From Roseateles saccharophilus (GTDB lineage Bacteria; Pseudomonadota; Gammaproteobacteria; Burkholderiales; Burkholderiaceae_C), in the NCBI RefSeq assembly GCF_004342485.1, contig NZ_SMBU01000004.1, positions 1 through 64,000 of the forward strand: a stretch of DNA of 64,000 nucleotides. The letters are read 5' to 3'. The translations under genes were made by a program, and so were the position numbers. The stretch's first letter is position 1, and each line of letters begins with the position of its first letter. The notes beneath the pieces were generated by a model. The model worked only from the letters and a program-made list of their open reading frames with translations. It searched no databases and was not told the origin of the DNA. Positions 28,501 to 39,796 of the stretch are shown in pieces.

Positions 28501-29424
28501 ATGCCCCAAGAGCAGGTGGCCCCACGCACCGTCCTTGTGCTGGGAGAGGCCCTGATCGACGAGTTCCACGACGGCCCGGTGGTCGGTGGCGCGCCGTTCA
28601 ATGTGGCACGCTCGTTGGCCTTGCTGGGGGCGCCGGTGCACTTCGTCAGCCGTATCGGCGCCGAAGACGCCGCGGCGGCCCTGGTGCTGGAAAGCGCCCG
28701 TGAATACGCGCTCCCGGTCGCCGGTCTGCAGCGCGATGACCGGCATGCGACGGGGCGTGTCAGCGTGTTCGAATCTCCCGGCGGCGGGCATGAGTTCAGG
28801 ATCCACGCCGATGCGGCCTGGGACTACATCGAGGTGCCGGAGCTGGAGCCGCGCTGGACCGAGGGCTGGCTGTATTTCGGCAGCCTCGCGCAGCGCAGCC
28901 CGGTGTCGCGGCACAGCCTGCGTGCCCTGGCCAAGCGCCACCGCGGGCCGGTGTTTCTGGACCTGAACCTGAGGCCCGGCGAGGCTATGCGCGAGCTCGC
29001 CGCCGAGTCGCTGATGCTGGCCGACTGGCTCAAGGTCAACGAAGACGAGCTCGCACAGTTGGTCGCGTGGTTCGCCCCCGACGGGGTGGCCGCGCTGATG
29101 GCCCGCTTCGCGCTGGCCCGCCTGCTGGTGACGCGCGGTGCCGAGGGCTATGAGCTGTTCGGCGCGGGCGGGCGCTTGCTGGAAAGTGGCGCCGGCGTGC
29201 TGCAGCCGCAGCTGAGGGACACGGTCGGTGCAGGCGACGCCTTCACCGCGATGCTGCTTGCCGGCCTGTGCCTGTGCCTGGGCCGGCCGCTGAGCGGCAC
29301 CTTGGGCCTGGCCAACCGCTACGCCGCCGGGATCTGCGGCCTGCGCGGGCCGCTGCCGGCCGATCCGGCGGTGCTGGCCCCCTGGCGTGCGGCTCTGCAC
29401 GCGCTGCCTGCTGCGGAGGGCTGA
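28501..29424 (+). CDS. PfkB-family fructokinase
   Basis: 307 residues of the ribokinase/PfkB fold. LVLGEALIDEFHDG and GGAPFNVARSLALLGAPVHFVSRIG are the N-terminal substrate motifs, and RDTVGAGDAFTAML is the C-terminal anion-hole/catalytic Asp motif. It should phosphorylate fructose at C6, using fructose from GH32 or sucrose phosphorylase. AGGAG six nt upstream fixes ATG 28501. It is first in an operon with the permease, starting 2 nt before that gene's ATG. Confidence 0.9.
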   Translation: MPQEQVAPRTVLVLGEALIDEFHDGPVVGGAPFNVARSLALLGAPVHFVSRIGAEDAAAALVLESAREYALPVAGLQRDDRHATGRVSVFESPGGGHEFRIHADAAWDYIEVPELEPRWTEGWLYFGSLAQRSPVSRHSLRALAKRHRGPVFLDLNLRPGEAMRELAAESLMLADWLKVNEDELAQLVAWFAPDGVAALMARFALARLLVTRGAEGYELFGAGGRLLESGAGVLQPQLRDTVGAGDAFTAMLLAGLCLCLGRPLSGTLGLANRYAAGICGLRGPLPADPAVLAPWRAALHALPAAEG

Positions 29425-29426
29425 AC

Positions 29427-30749
29427 ATGAGCCACGCCCTCACGATGGACAAGCCCCGCCTGTCGGTCTCGCAGATCGTGAACATGAATGTCGGCTTCCT
29501 CGGCATCCAGTTCAGCTTCGGCCTGCAGCAGGCCAGCATGAGCCCGATCTACCAGATGCTCGGCGCCGAGGGCAAGGACCTGCCCTATCTCTGGCTGGCT
29601 GGGCCGATCACGGGCCTGTTGGTGCAGCCCCTGATCGGCGCGATGAGCGACCGCACGACCCACCGCCTGGGCCGGCGCACGCCTTACTTCCTGATCGGCG
29701 CGCTGCTCTGCTCGCTCGGTCTGCTGCTGATGCCCTTCAGCCCGACGCTGTGGTTCGCGGCCGGCCTGCTATGGATCCTCGACGCGGCCAACAACGTGAC
29801 GATGGAGCCCTACCGCGCCTACGTCAGCGACCGCCTGCGCGAGGAGCAGCATGCCAGCGGCTTCCTGACCCAGGCCGCCTTCACCGGTCTGGCCCAGACC
29901 CTGGCCTACCTGACGCCCAGCATCCTGGTCGGCCTGGGGCTGAGCAAGGATGCGCTCGGGGCCAACGGCATCCCGGTCGTCACGACGCTGGCCTTCATGG
30001 TCGGCGCGCTGCTGTCGTTCACGACGGTCTACTGGTCCACCCGCCGCGTGCCGGAGCTGCCGCTGCCGCCCGAGGAGGTGGCGCGGCTGCGCGCTCTGCC
30101 GCGCGGCTTCGGGCCGGCGCTGGCCGAGATCTGGCAGGCACTGCGCGAGATGCCGCAGACGATGCGGCGGCTTTGGTGGATGGCGCTGTTCCAGTGGTAC
30201 GGCATGGTCTGCTACTGGATCTACATCGTGCCGACGCTGGCCGCCACCGTCTTCGGCACCGACGACCCGCACAGCGCGGGCTTCCGCGACGCGGCGCTGT
30301 TGAATGGCCAGATCGGCGGCTTCTACAACGTCATCGCTTTCGTTGCCGCCTTCGCGATGCTGCCGTTCACGCGCCGCCTCGGCGCGAAATGGGTGCATGC
30401 CTTCGCGCTTGCCTGCGCGGCGGCCGGCATGTGGGCGCTGCCGGGCATCCACGACAAGGTGCTGCTCTTCGTGCCCATGGTCGGCATCGGCCTCGCCTGG
30501 GGTTCCATCATGGGCAATCCCTATGTGCTGCTCGCCGGCAGCATCCCGCCCGAGCGGGCCGGGGTCTATATGGGCATCTTCAACATGTTCATCGTGATCC
30601 CGATGCTGATCCAGTCGCTGACGCTGCCGCTGTTCTACGACAGCCTGCTGGGCGGCCGGCCCGAGAACGTCATCCGCCTCGCCGGCGTGCTGCTGGCCCT
30701 GGCCGCGCTGTGCGTGCTGGCCGTGAAGACTCCGAAATCAAGCTCATGA
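29427..30749 (+). CDS. MFS sucrose-type permease (SuxC/GPH-like)
   Basis: 440 residues, about 12 membrane segments. [51 protein letters not shown] and [11 protein letters not shown] are characteristic of the sugar permease group that includes Xanthomonas SuxC and plant-type sucrose/H+ symporters. ATG 29427 lies two bases after the fructokinase stop. It overlaps sucrose phosphorylase by ATGA, which strongly suggests sucrose (or a related glucoside) as cargo. It would complement the ABC importer, giving a dedicated inner-membrane route for free sucrose. Confidence 0.88.
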   Translation: MSHALTMDKPRLSVSQIVNMNVGFLGIQFSFGLQQASMSPIYQMLGAEGKDLPYLWLAGPITGLLVQPLIGAMSDRTTHRLGRRTPYFLIGALLCSLGLLLMPFSPTLWFAAGLLWILDAANNVTMEPYRAYVSDRLREEQHASGFLTQAAFTGLAQTLAYLTPSILVGLGLSKDALGANGIPVVTTLAFMVGALLSFTTVYWSTRRVPELPLPPEEVARLRALPRGFGPALAEIWQALREMPQTMRRLWWMALFQWYGMVCYWIYIVPTLAATVFGTDDPHSAGFRDAALLNGQIGGFYNVIAFVAAFAMLPFTRRLGAKWVHAFALACAAAGMWALPGIHDKVLLFVPMVGIGLAWGSIMGNPYVLLAGSIPPERAGVYMGIFNMFIVIPMLIQSLTLPLFYDSLLGGRPENVIRLAGVLLALAALCVLAVKTPKSSS

Positions 30750-32242
30750 AGAACCAAGTCCAACTCATCACCTACGTCGATCGCCTTGGCGGCCAGCGCG
30801 ACGGCGCCGACCTGGCTCGGCTGAAGAAATTGCTCTGCGAGCCTGGCCAGCCGCTGGCGGATGTGTTCGGCGGCGTGCATCTGCTGCCCTTCTTCCATGC
30901 CATCGACGGTGCCGATGCCGGCTTCGACCCCATAGACCACACCCTGGTCGATCCGCGCCTGGGCGACTGGTCCGACATCAAGGCCCTGACCGAGGGCCTC
31001 GAAGTGATGGGCGACGTCATCGTCAACCACATGTCCAGCGAGTCGCCGCAGTTCCAGGACTTCTCCGCCAAGGGCCGTGAATCGGCCTACGACGGTCTGT
31101 TCCTGACGTTGGACGCGGTATTCCCGAACGGCGCGACCGAGCGGGACCTGCTCACTGTCTACCGCCCCCGCCCCGGCCTGCCGCTGAGCTATGCGACGCT
31201 GAAGAACGGCGAGCGCCGCATCCTGTGGACCACCTTCACGGCGGCGCAGATCGACATCGCCGTCCACCACCCGCAGGGGCGCGCCTACCTGGAGAGCATC
31301 CTGCAGACCTTTGCCGCCAACGGCATCCGCATGGTGAGGCTGGATGCGGTCGGCTACGCGATCAAGAAGGCCGGTGCGAGCTGCTTCATGATGCCTGAGA
31401 CGTTCGGCTTCATCGCCGAGTTCGCGCAGGCAGCCAGGGCGCTGGGCATCGAGGTGCTGGTCGAGATCCATGCCTACTACCAGCGCCAGATCGAGATCGC
31501 CTCCCAGGTCGACTGGGTCTACGACTTCGCGCTGCCACCGCTGGTGCTGCACGCTTTCGAGTTCAAGACCGCCGGCGCGCTGAAGCGCTGGATCGCCGTT
31601 CGCCCGACCAATGCGCTGACCGTGCTCGACACCCATGACGGGATCGGCATCATCGACATCGGCGCCGACGCGAGCGACCGCGCGGCCCATCCCGGCCTCG
31701 TACCGCCCGAGGAGCTGGACGCGCTGGTCGAGCGCATCCACGCGGCCAGCCAGGGTCAGAGCCGCAAGGCCACGGGTGCGGCGGCCAGCAATCTCGACCT
31801 CTACCAGGTCAACTGCAGCTTCTTCGATGCGATGGGCCGCAACGAGACGGCCTATCTGCTGGCCCGCGCGATCCAGTTCTTCCTACCCGGCGTGCCCCAG
31901 GTCTACTACGTCGGCTTGCTGGCCGGCCACAACGACATGGAACTGCTGGCGCGCACCCAGGTCGGACGCGACATCAACCGCCACTACTACGACGCCGCCG
32001 AGATCGCCAGCGACTGCGAGCGCCCCGTCGTGCGGCGCCTCATCGAGCTGATTCGCCTGCGCAACCGTCATCCGGCCTTCGGCGGCGTCTTCAGCGTCGA
32101 GGCCGGCGGCGATGACGAACTGCATCTGCGCTGGCAGCAGGGCGGCGACTGGGCCGCGCTGCGCGTGAACTTCGCCAGCCTCGATCACGAGCTGAGCTGC
32201 AGCGCCGACGGCGGCGCGACCGAGCGCTTCGCCTTCAGTTGA
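30746..32242 (+). CDS. Sucrose phosphorylase (GH13_18)
   Basis: 498 residues, typical length for the family. QLITYVDRLGG opens the protein and FDPIDHTLVDPRLGDW follows. VRLDAVGYAIKKAG holds the nucleophile Asp 200, VLVEIHAYYQRQ the acid/base Glu 240 and LDTHDGIGIID the third Asp 298. It converts sucrose and phosphate to glucose-1-phosphate and fructose, saving ATP. ATG 30746 overlaps the permease stop. Glucosylglycerate or sucrose-6F-phosphate phosphorylases are close relatives, but the sucrose permease and fructokinase context favours sucrose. Confidence 0.9.
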   Translation: MKNQVQLITYVDRLGGQRDGADLARLKKLLCEPGQPLADVFGGVHLLPFFHAIDGADAGFDPIDHTLVDPRLGDWSDIKALTEGLEVMGDVIVNHMSSESPQFQDFSAKGRESAYDGLFLTLDAVFPNGATERDLLTVYRPRPGLPLSYATLKNGERRILWTTFTAAQIDIAVHHPQGRAYLESILQTFAANGIRMVRLDAVGYAIKKAGASCFMMPETFGFIAEFAQAARALGIEVLVEIHAYYQRQIEIASQVDWVYDFALPPLVLHAFEFKTAGALKRWIAVRPTNALTVLDTHDGIGIIDIGADASDRAAHPGLVPPEELDALVERIHAASQGQSRKATGAAASNLDLYQVNCSFFDAMGRNETAYLLARAIQFFLPGVPQVYYVGLLAGHNDMELLARTQVGRDINRHYYDAAEIASDCERPVVRRLIELIRLRNRHPAFGGVFSVEAGGDDELHLRWQQGGDWAALRVNFASLDHELSCSADGGATERFAFS

Positions 32243-32297
32243 GCGTCAGCCTCGCTGCCCAGAATCCCGGCCAGTTCAATAGCCGGGAGTTCCGAGC

Positions 32298-32480
32298 ATG
32301 TGGAAGATCATTGTTGGCTTCGTCGTCTTTGCCGCACTGGCGCTGTTCGTGCTGATGAAGAGCGGCGGCAGCATCGACATGGGCGACGAGAAGCACGACG
32401 TGGGCGCGGCCCACGAGCCGGCGGCCTCTGCCGCCGTTGCCGAAGCGGCGTCCGCGCGGACCTCGGCCGCGTCGCAGTGA
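32298..32480 (+). CDS. Small single-membrane-segment protein
   Basis: 60 residues: one hydrophobic helix (IIVGFVVFAALALFVLM) followed by a short polar tail rich in Ala and Ser. It converges on the histidine kinase gene, ending 2 nt before it. A 7-bp hairpin (32265-32271 with 32282-32288) lies just upstream. The reading frame, start and membrane helix are compatible with a real gene, but I recognise no family. Confidence 0.5.
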   Translation: MWKIIVGFVVFAALALFVLMKSGGSIDMGDEKHDVGAAHEPAASAAVAEAASARTSAASQ

Positions 32481-32481
32481 T

Positions 32482-34113
<1,632 letters not shown>

Positions 34114-34281
34114 GGTCTTGCGGCCAAGGGCCGGGCGAGTGTAGGCCCAGGAATCCGGTCGAAATGCGCGTTTGGAGCCGATCAGGCCCGGGTTTTTCCC
34201 GGGAGAACGGGGCTGCGGCCGGCGGGGGGGGAGGCCCCACAATCTGCCGCCACGAAAGCGCCGCAGGCGCAAGGGCTGGAG

Positions 34282-35400
34282 ATGACAGTGAAACCTTGGG
34301 TCGGCCTGGCGGCATTGCTTGCTGCCTGTTTTGGGATGCAGGGCGCGTTCGCCGAAGGCAGTTTGCGCATCGGCATGGTGGCCGGGTTCACCGGGCCCGT
34401 CGCCAGCCTCGTGCAGGAGAGCGCCGAGGGCGCCAAGCTCTACTTCGATTCGGTCAACGCCCAGGGCGGCATCAAGGGCCAAAACATCGAGCTCGTCACC
34501 CAGGACGACAAGTACGACCCGGCGACGGCGGTGGCCGCGGCCAAGTCCCTGGCCAGCCAGGGTGTGCTGGCGCTGATGCTCAGCCGCGGCATCGGGCCCA
34601 CCGAGGCCCTGCTGCCCGTGCTGAAGGAAAACCGCCTGCCGCTGATCGCCCCGGCCGTCGGCGACATCAACCTCTACGAGCCCGCCCAGCCCTACGTCTA
34701 TCTGCTGCGCGCCAGCTACCAGCGCGAGGCGCAGCGCGCGGTCAGGCACCTCGCCGGCATCGGCGTGAAGCGCATCTCCATCGTGCAGGTCAATGACCCC
34801 TTCGGCAACGACGCCGGCAAGGGCGCCATCAAGGGGCTGGACGAGATGAAGCTGCGCGCGTTGTCGCGCCTGCGTTTCGACCGCAACCGGCCCGACCTCG
34901 CGCCCACCATGCAGGCCATCGCCAAGGCCGGCATCGAGGCCCTGGTGATGATCGGCCCCGGCTATGCCGTCGTCGAGGGCGTCAAGGCGCTGCGCGCGGC
35001 CGGGTCGACGGCCCATGTCGCGACGCTGTCCAACAACGCCTCGGCCGACTTCGTGAAGTCGCTCGGCAACGACGCCCGCGGCATCATCGTGACCCAGCTC
35101 TTCCCCTACGAGCGCTCGACCGCCAGCCCGCTGGTACGTGAGGCCCTGGGCCTGGCCAAGTCCGCCGGCCGCGACGAGCTGACGCCGGCCCAGCTGGAGG
35201 GCTTCGCCGCCGCCAAGCTCGTCGTCGAGGCACTCAGGCGTGCCGGCAAGGACGTGAGCCGCGAGAACCTCGTCAAGTCGCTCGACGGCGCGCGCTTCGA
35301 CCTTGGCGGCCTGCAGGTGCACTACACCGAGAAAGACCACAGCGGCCTGGAGTTCACCGACGTGTCCATCGTCGGGCCTGACGGCAAGTTCTGGAGATAG
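34282..35400 (+). CDS. Orphan branched-chain-amino-acid-type ABC binding protein
   Basis: 372 residues with a signal peptide ending at about GAFAEG. LRIGMVAGFTGPVASLVQESAEGAKLYFDSVNAQGGI matches the LivJ-type Peripla_BP_6 family. QVNDPFGNDAGKGAIKGL and the C-terminal VHYTEKDHSGLEFTDV are also typical. No permease or ATPase genes adjoin it, so it may feed a distant transporter or act as ligand receptor for the divergent histidine kinase 168 nt away. Ligand unknown. Confidence 0.85.
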   Translation: MTVKPWVGLAALLAACFGMQGAFAEGSLRIGMVAGFTGPVASLVQESAEGAKLYFDSVNAQGGIKGQNIELVTQDDKYDPATAVAAAKSLASQGVLALMLSRGIGPTEALLPVLKENRLPLIAPAVGDINLYEPAQPYVYLLRASYQREAQRAVRHLAGIGVKRISIVQVNDPFGNDAGKGAIKGLDEMKLRALSRLRFDRNRPDLAPTMQAIAKAGIEALVMIGPGYAVVEGVKALRAAGSTAHVATLSNNASADFVKSLGNDARGIIVTQLFPYERSTASPLVREALGLAKSAGRDELTPAQLEGFAAAKLVVEALRRAGKDVSRENLVKSLDGARFDLGGLQVHYTEKDHSGLEFTDVSIVGPDGKFWR

Positions 35401-35401
35401 A

Positions 35402-35549
35402 GCTCACCCCCTACGGCCTGACGGCCGCCCCCGTCGAGGGGGGCTGAGCCCGGACACAAACAGTCCTGAGGACTGTTTGTGCCTGGCGAAGGCCAAGGCC
35501 TCTGGCCTTGGCAACTGCCAGCGGCCCGGCAAAGCCGGTTCCGCGGCAG
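35402..35549. repeat. Intergenic hairpin array
   Basis: The stretch begins with a GC-rich CTCACCCCCTACGGCC...GAGGGGGGCTGAGC element (35402-35448) typical of dispersed Burkholderiales repeats. A perfect 12-bp stem CACAAACAGTCC/GGACTGTTTGTG (35455-35481) follows, then a 9-bp stem GCCAAGGCC/GGCCTTGGC (35492-35512), then CTGCC...CCGCGGCAG with an inner CCGGC/GCCGG. The 12-bp hairpin could terminate the binding-protein transcript. Confidence 0.7.
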
Positions 35550-35600
35550 TCGCGCGATGATGCGGCGTGCTGTGCACGGCCTCAGCAAGAAGGAGTCGTT

Positions 35601-36389
35601 ATGGATCTGGGATTGAAGGGTCGCTGGGCGCTGGTCTGTGCGGCGAGCAAGGGCCTGGGCCGCGGCTGTGCCGAGGCACTGGCGGGCGAGGGCGTCAATG
35701 TCGTCATCACGGCGCGTGGCGAGGGTGAGCTGCTGGCAACGGCGGCGGCGCTCAAGTCCGCGCATCCGCAGGTCGAGGTGCTGGCCGTCGTCGGCGACAT
35801 CGCGACGCCCGAGGGCCGCGCCGCGGCGCTGGCGGCCTGCCCGCAGGTCGACATCCTCGTCAACAATGCCGGCGGCCCGCAGCCCGGCGATTTCCGCGAC
35901 TGGGACCGCGCGCAATGGATCGCCGCGCTGGACGCCAACATGCTGGCACCCATCGAGCTCATCAAGGCCACCGTCGACGGCATGGCTGCGCGTGGCTTCG
36001 GCCGCATCGTCAACATCACCTCGGGCGCGGTGAAGGCGCCCATCGACGTGCTGGGCCTGTCCAACGGCGCCCGCTCCGGGTTGACCGGCTTCGTTGCGGG
36101 CGTCGCCCGCCAGCCGCGCCTGGCGGGCGCCAACGTGACCATCAACAACCTGCTGCCCGGTGCCTTCGACACCGACCGGCTGCGCAAGACCTTGGCGGCC
36201 GGCGCGGCCAAGGCCGGCCTGGGCGTCGACGAAGTGGCCGCCAAACGTCGTGCGGCCATCCCGGCCCAGCGCTTCGGCACCGCGGCCGAGTTCGGCGCCA
36301 TCTGCGCGATGCTGTGCAGCGCCCAGGCCGGCTACCTGACCGGCCAGAACATCCTGCTCGACGGCGGCAACTACCCGGGGACATTTTGA
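35601..36389 (+). CDS. SDR-family protein lacking the usual catalytic Tyr-Lys
   Basis: 262 residues with a Rossmann start VCAASKGLGRGCAEAL and NNAGGPQPGDF. Where classical SDRs have YxxxK, the sequence reads VLGLSNGARSGLTGF, so the Tyr and Lys positions appear to be Leu/Ser and Arg. The Ser region (ITSGAVKAP) is retained. This matches a recognised SDR subgroup with LSN.AR in that place; activity may differ from NAD(P)H carbonyl reduction. AAGGAG upstream fixes ATG 35601. It overlaps the acylase gene by one base (TGATG). Confidence 0.82.
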   Translation: MDLGLKGRWALVCAASKGLGRGCAEALAGEGVNVVITARGEGELLATAAALKSAHPQVEVLAVVGDIATPEGRAAALAACPQVDILVNNAGGPQPGDFRDWDRAQWIAALDANMLAPIELIKATVDGMAARGFGRIVNITSGAVKAPIDVLGLSNGARSGLTGFVAGVARQPRLAGANVTINNLLPGAFDTDRLRKTLAAGAAKAGLGVDEVAAKRRAAIPAQRFGTAAEFGAICAMLCSAQAGYLTGQNILLDGGNYPGTF

Positions 36390-38752
36390 TGACCAAGTGG
36401 CTGAAGCGAATCCTCGGCGGCCTGCTGCTGCTCGTCCTGCTGCTCGCGCTGGCCCTGTGGCTGGCGCTGCGCGGCAGCCTGGCCCAGCTGGACGGCGAGC
36501 GCACCGTGCCGGCCATGAGCGCGGCCGCCGAGCTGCAGCGCGATGCGCGCGGCTACCTGACCATCACGGCAGACAGCCGCCTCGACGTGGCGCGCGCGCT
36601 GGGCTTCGTGCATGCGCAGGAGCGTTTCTTCCAGATGGACCTGATGCGCCGCAACGCGGCCGGCGAGCTGTCGGCCCTGGTCGGCCCCAAGGCACTGCCG
36701 CTGGACAAGGCGCGTCGCCTGCACCGCTTCCGCCACCGCGCCGAGGTGGCCATTGCCGCGCTGCAGCCCGCGGAGAAGGCGCTGCTGGATGCCTATGTCG
36801 ATGGCGTCAACGCCGGCCTCGGCGCGCTCGGCGGCCGGCCGCCCGAATACCTGCTGCTGCGCCAGGCGCCCCGGCCCTGGGTCGGGGCGGACACCGTGCT
36901 GGCCGCCTATGGCATGTACCTGGACCTGCAGAACGCGCAGGGCCGCGACGACCTCGCGATGGGCCTGCTGCATGACAGCGTGCCGGCCGACTGGTATGCC
37001 TTCCTGACCCAGCACAGCGCGGACTGGCAGGCCGCCATGGACGACAGCCGCATGAGCGCCGTGCCCGTGCCGGCCGGTGCGCTGCCGGACGCGCTGCGGG
37101 CGACCAGGACGGCCTGCAGCGACTGCAGCCTGCGCGACGCGCGCGACATCGGCAGCAACAACTTCGCCGTGGCCGCCAGCCACGGCGCCCAGGGCCAGGC
37201 CATCGTGGCCAACGACATGCACCTGGACTTGCGCGTGCCCGGCACCTGGTTCAAGGCCCGCATGAAGTGGAAGGATGCCGCCGGCTCCCACGACATCGCC
37301 GGCGTTACCTTGCCCGGCACGCCCTTGCTCGTCGTCGGCAGCAATGGCCGCGTGGCCTGGGGCTTCACCAACACCACGTCGGACTGGGCCGACGTCGTCG
37401 CCCTCAAGCTCAACGCGGCGGGCACCCACTACCTGGCCGGTGGCGCGGAGAAGCCGCTGCAGCGCAGCGTCGAGCGCATCGAGGTGGCCGGCGGCGATGC
37501 GGTCGACCTGACCGTGCTGGAAAGCGAATGGGGCCCGGTCATGCCGCAGAAGGCGCCCGCCGGTCAGGCCTATGTGCTGCGCTGGGTGGCGCACGACGCC
37601 GAGGGCATGAACCTGCGACTGATGCGGATGGAGACGGCCGCCAATGTCGACGAGGCCGTGCAGCTCGCCGCCGGCACCGGCGTGCCGGCCCAGAACCTGA
37701 TGCTGGCCGACGCCGGCGGCCGCATCGCCTGGAGCGTCATCGGCGCGATGCCTCGCCGCGTGGGCGGCGAAGACATGGACCGCCCGCAGGACTGGAGCGA
37801 CGGCCGCTCGCGCTGGCAGGGCTATCTGCCGGCCGCCGAGCAGCCGCATATCGCCGACCCGGCCGACGGGCGGCTGTGGACGGCCAATGCCCGCATGATC
37901 GGTGGCGACGGCCTGAAGACGCTGGGCAACGGTGGCTACGACCTCGGTGCCCGTGCCCAGCAGATCCGCGACGACCTGCGCGCCCGGGATAAGTTCGACG
38001 AGGCCGGCCTGCATGCCATCCAGCTCGACCACCGCGCGCTCTTCCTGCAGCACTGGCGCCAGCTGCTGCTGGACAAGGTGCTGACGCCCGACTTCGTCGC
38101 GGCCAATGGCCTGGACGACTACCGTGACGAGGTCGAGAAGAGCGCCGACGCGGCCCGACCCGACGCGGTCGGCTACCTGCTCGTGCGCAGCTTCCGCCTG
38201 CAGGCGCTGAAGAGCCTGTTCGCGCCGCTGGCCGGCCTGCTGGAGGCCAACGGGCTCAAGCTCGCCGACCTGAAGATGGTGCCCGAGACGCCCGGCTGGG
38301 CGCTGATCCAGGCCGGCCGGCCCGACACGCTGCCGGCGGCCTTCAAGAGCTGGCCCGAGCTGCTGCAGCGCGCCGTGCTCGACAGCCGCAAGGAGCTGCT
38401 CGGCAGGTACGGCAGCCTCGCCGCCGCGACCTGGGGCGCCGACAACCCGACGCTGATGCGCCACCCGCTCAGCGCGGCCCTGCCGGCGCTGTCAAGCTGG
38501 CTGGACCAGGCCTCCCAGGGCATGGCCGGCGACAGCCACATGCCGCGCGTGCACAACCACGGCCACGGCCAGAGCGAGCGCATGGTGGTCTCGCCCGGCC
38601 ACGAGGAGCGCGGCATCCTGGTCATCCCGGGCGGGCAGAGCGGCCATCCGCTTTCGCCCTTCTTCCGCGGCGACCATGCCGCCTGGCTGGCCGGCGAGCC
38701 CCTGCCTTTCCTGCCCGGCGAAACCACGCACCGCCTCGTGCTGCGCCCCTGA
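36389..38752 (+). CDS. Penicillin-acylase-family Ntn hydrolase
   Basis: 787 residues. An N-terminal membrane anchor or signal (GGLLLLVLLLALALWLAL) precedes the alpha chain (LGFVHAQERFFQMDLMRRNAAGELS). Autocleavage is expected before Ser 256 in DIGSNNFAV, which becomes the N-terminal nucleophile of the beta chain. NDMHLDLRVPGTWF, GRVAWGFTNT and MPRVHNHGHGQSERMVV are family landmarks. Members hydrolyse amides such as penicillins or N-acyl-homoserine lactones at the cell envelope; which applies here cannot be told. It is translationally coupled to the upstream SDR gene. Confidence 0.88.
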   Translation: MTKWLKRILGGLLLLVLLLALALWLALRGSLAQLDGERTVPAMSAAAELQRDARGYLTITADSRLDVARALGFVHAQERFFQMDLMRRNAAGELSALVGPKALPLDKARRLHRFRHRAEVAIAALQPAEKALLDAYVDGVNAGLGALGGRPPEYLLLRQAPRPWVGADTVLAAYGMYLDLQNAQGRDDLAMGLLHDSVPADWYAFLTQHSADWQAAMDDSRMSAVPVPAGALPDALRATRTACSDCSLRDARDIGSNNFAVAASHGAQGQAIVANDMHLDLRVPGTWFKARMKWKDAAGSHDIAGVTLPGTPLLVVGSNGRVAWGFTNTTSDWADVVALKLNAAGTHYLAGGAEKPLQRSVERIEVAGGDAVDLTVLESEWGPVMPQKAPAGQAYVLRWVAHDAEGMNLRLMRMETAANVDEAVQLAAGTGVPAQNLMLADAGGRIAWSVIGAMPRRVGGEDMDRPQDWSDGRSRWQGYLPAAEQPHIADPADGRLWTANARMIGGDGLKTLGNGGYDLGARAQQIRDDLRARDKFDEAGLHAIQLDHRALFLQHWRQLLLDKVLTPDFVAANGLDDYRDEVEKSADAARPDAVGYLLVRSFRLQALKSLFAPLAGLLEANGLKLADLKMVPETPGWALIQAGRPDTLPAAFKSWPELLQRAVLDSRKELLGRYGSLAAATWGADNPTLMRHPLSAALPALSSWLDQASQGMAGDSHMPRVHNHGHGQSERMVVSPGHEERGILVIPGGQSGHPLSPFFRGDHAAWLAGEPLPFLPGETTHRLVLRP

Positions 38753-38844
38753 TCCAGGCGACACCGATCGCGTGGGCTGAGGATGCGCCGGGCCGCGGGC
38801 GCTGGGCAAAATGTGCGATTCGAAAGATCTCTCGGAGGACTGCA

Positions 38845-39792
38845 ATGAACAAGATCCTGTGCGCACTCGCCGTCGCCAGCCTGGGCGCGGCCATGACCGC
38901 TCGCGCCGACGATGCCGGCTCGACCGTCGAGAAGTGTTCCAAGAAGCTGGGCGTTCTCGCCGTGGCCGAGCCCCAGCATGGCTGGAACTACCTGTCCCAG
39001 TACGGCCTGGGCTCGCCCGCCGCGCTGCTGCGCATGATGGTCCAGCAGTCGGGCTGCTTCGACGTCGTCGAGCGCGGCCAGGCCATGCAGAACATCCAGC
39101 AGGAGCGCCAACTGGCGGCGGCCGGCGAGATGCGCCAGGAGTCCAACATCGGCAAGGGCCAGATGCAGGCGGCCGACTTCGTCATGACGCCCAATGTGCA
39201 GATCGGCGCCAACACCAGCGGCGGTCTCGGTGGTTTCCTCGGCGGCAGGCTGGGCATCGTCGGCGCCATTGCCGGCGGCCTGAAGTTCAAGGATGCCTCC
39301 ACCAGCCTGCTGCTGGCCGACGTGCGCTCCAGCATCCAGGTCGCGGCGGCCGAGGGCAAGGCCAGCAAGATGGACTTCTCCATCGGCGGCTGGGGCTTCG
39401 GCGGCGGCGCCGTCGGCGGCCTGGGCGGCTACACCAGCACGGCCGAGGGCAAGCTGATCGCAGCCAGCTTCCTCGACAACTACAACAAGATCGTCCAGAC
39501 CGTCCGGGATCAGGACAGCCTGGTGCGAACCGGCAGCGCCTCCGGCGATGCGAATGCCGCCGCGTCCACCCAGGCCGGTGCACCGGTGCCTGCCGGCCAG
39601 ATGCTCGTGGCCAAGATCTCCAATGTGAAGGCCTACGCCGAGGCCTCGCGCGACAGCAAGGTCGTGGCGACGCTGAATCGCAGCGACGAGCTCGTTGCAA
39701 CCGGCGAGGTCAAGAACGGCTTCGTCAAGGTCGACGCCGCCAACTTCAGCGGCTGGGTGCAGCGCACCCTGGTCTCGCCCTCGGGCCGCTGA
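38845..39792 (+). CDS. CsgG/HfaB-like secreted protein with C-terminal SH3-like domain
   Basis: 315 residues, signal peptide ending at about [52 protein letters not shown] and [13 protein letters not shown] follow the pattern of CsgG-type assembly proteins. There is no lipobox Cys at the predicted cleavage site, unlike true CsgG. A glycine-rich segment ([31 protein letters not shown]) sits inside the domain. The last 70 residues ([43 protein letters not shown]) look like a bacterial SH3 domain. GGAGGA precedes ATG 38845. No curli genes adjoin. Confidence 0.75.
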   Translation: MNKILCALAVASLGAAMTARADDAGSTVEKCSKKLGVLAVAEPQHGWNYLSQYGLGSPAALLRMMVQQSGCFDVVERGQAMQNIQQERQLAAAGEMRQESNIGKGQMQAADFVMTPNVQIGANTSGGLGGFLGGRLGIVGAIAGGLKFKDASTSLLLADVRSSIQVAAAEGKASKMDFSIGGWGFGGGAVGGLGGYTSTAEGKLIAASFLDNYNKIVQTVRDQDSLVRTGSASGDANAAASTQAGAPVPAGQMLVAKISNVKAYAEASRDSKVVATLNRSDELVATGEVKNGFVKVDAANFSGWVQRTLVSPSGR

Positions 39793-39796
39793 TGAC

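Noticed and set aside
39366-39445. Possible frameshift or extra gene in the Gly-rich part of the CsgG-like gene
   Set aside because: The frame is continuous and codon use stays normal on both sides; the Gly run is simply low complexity.
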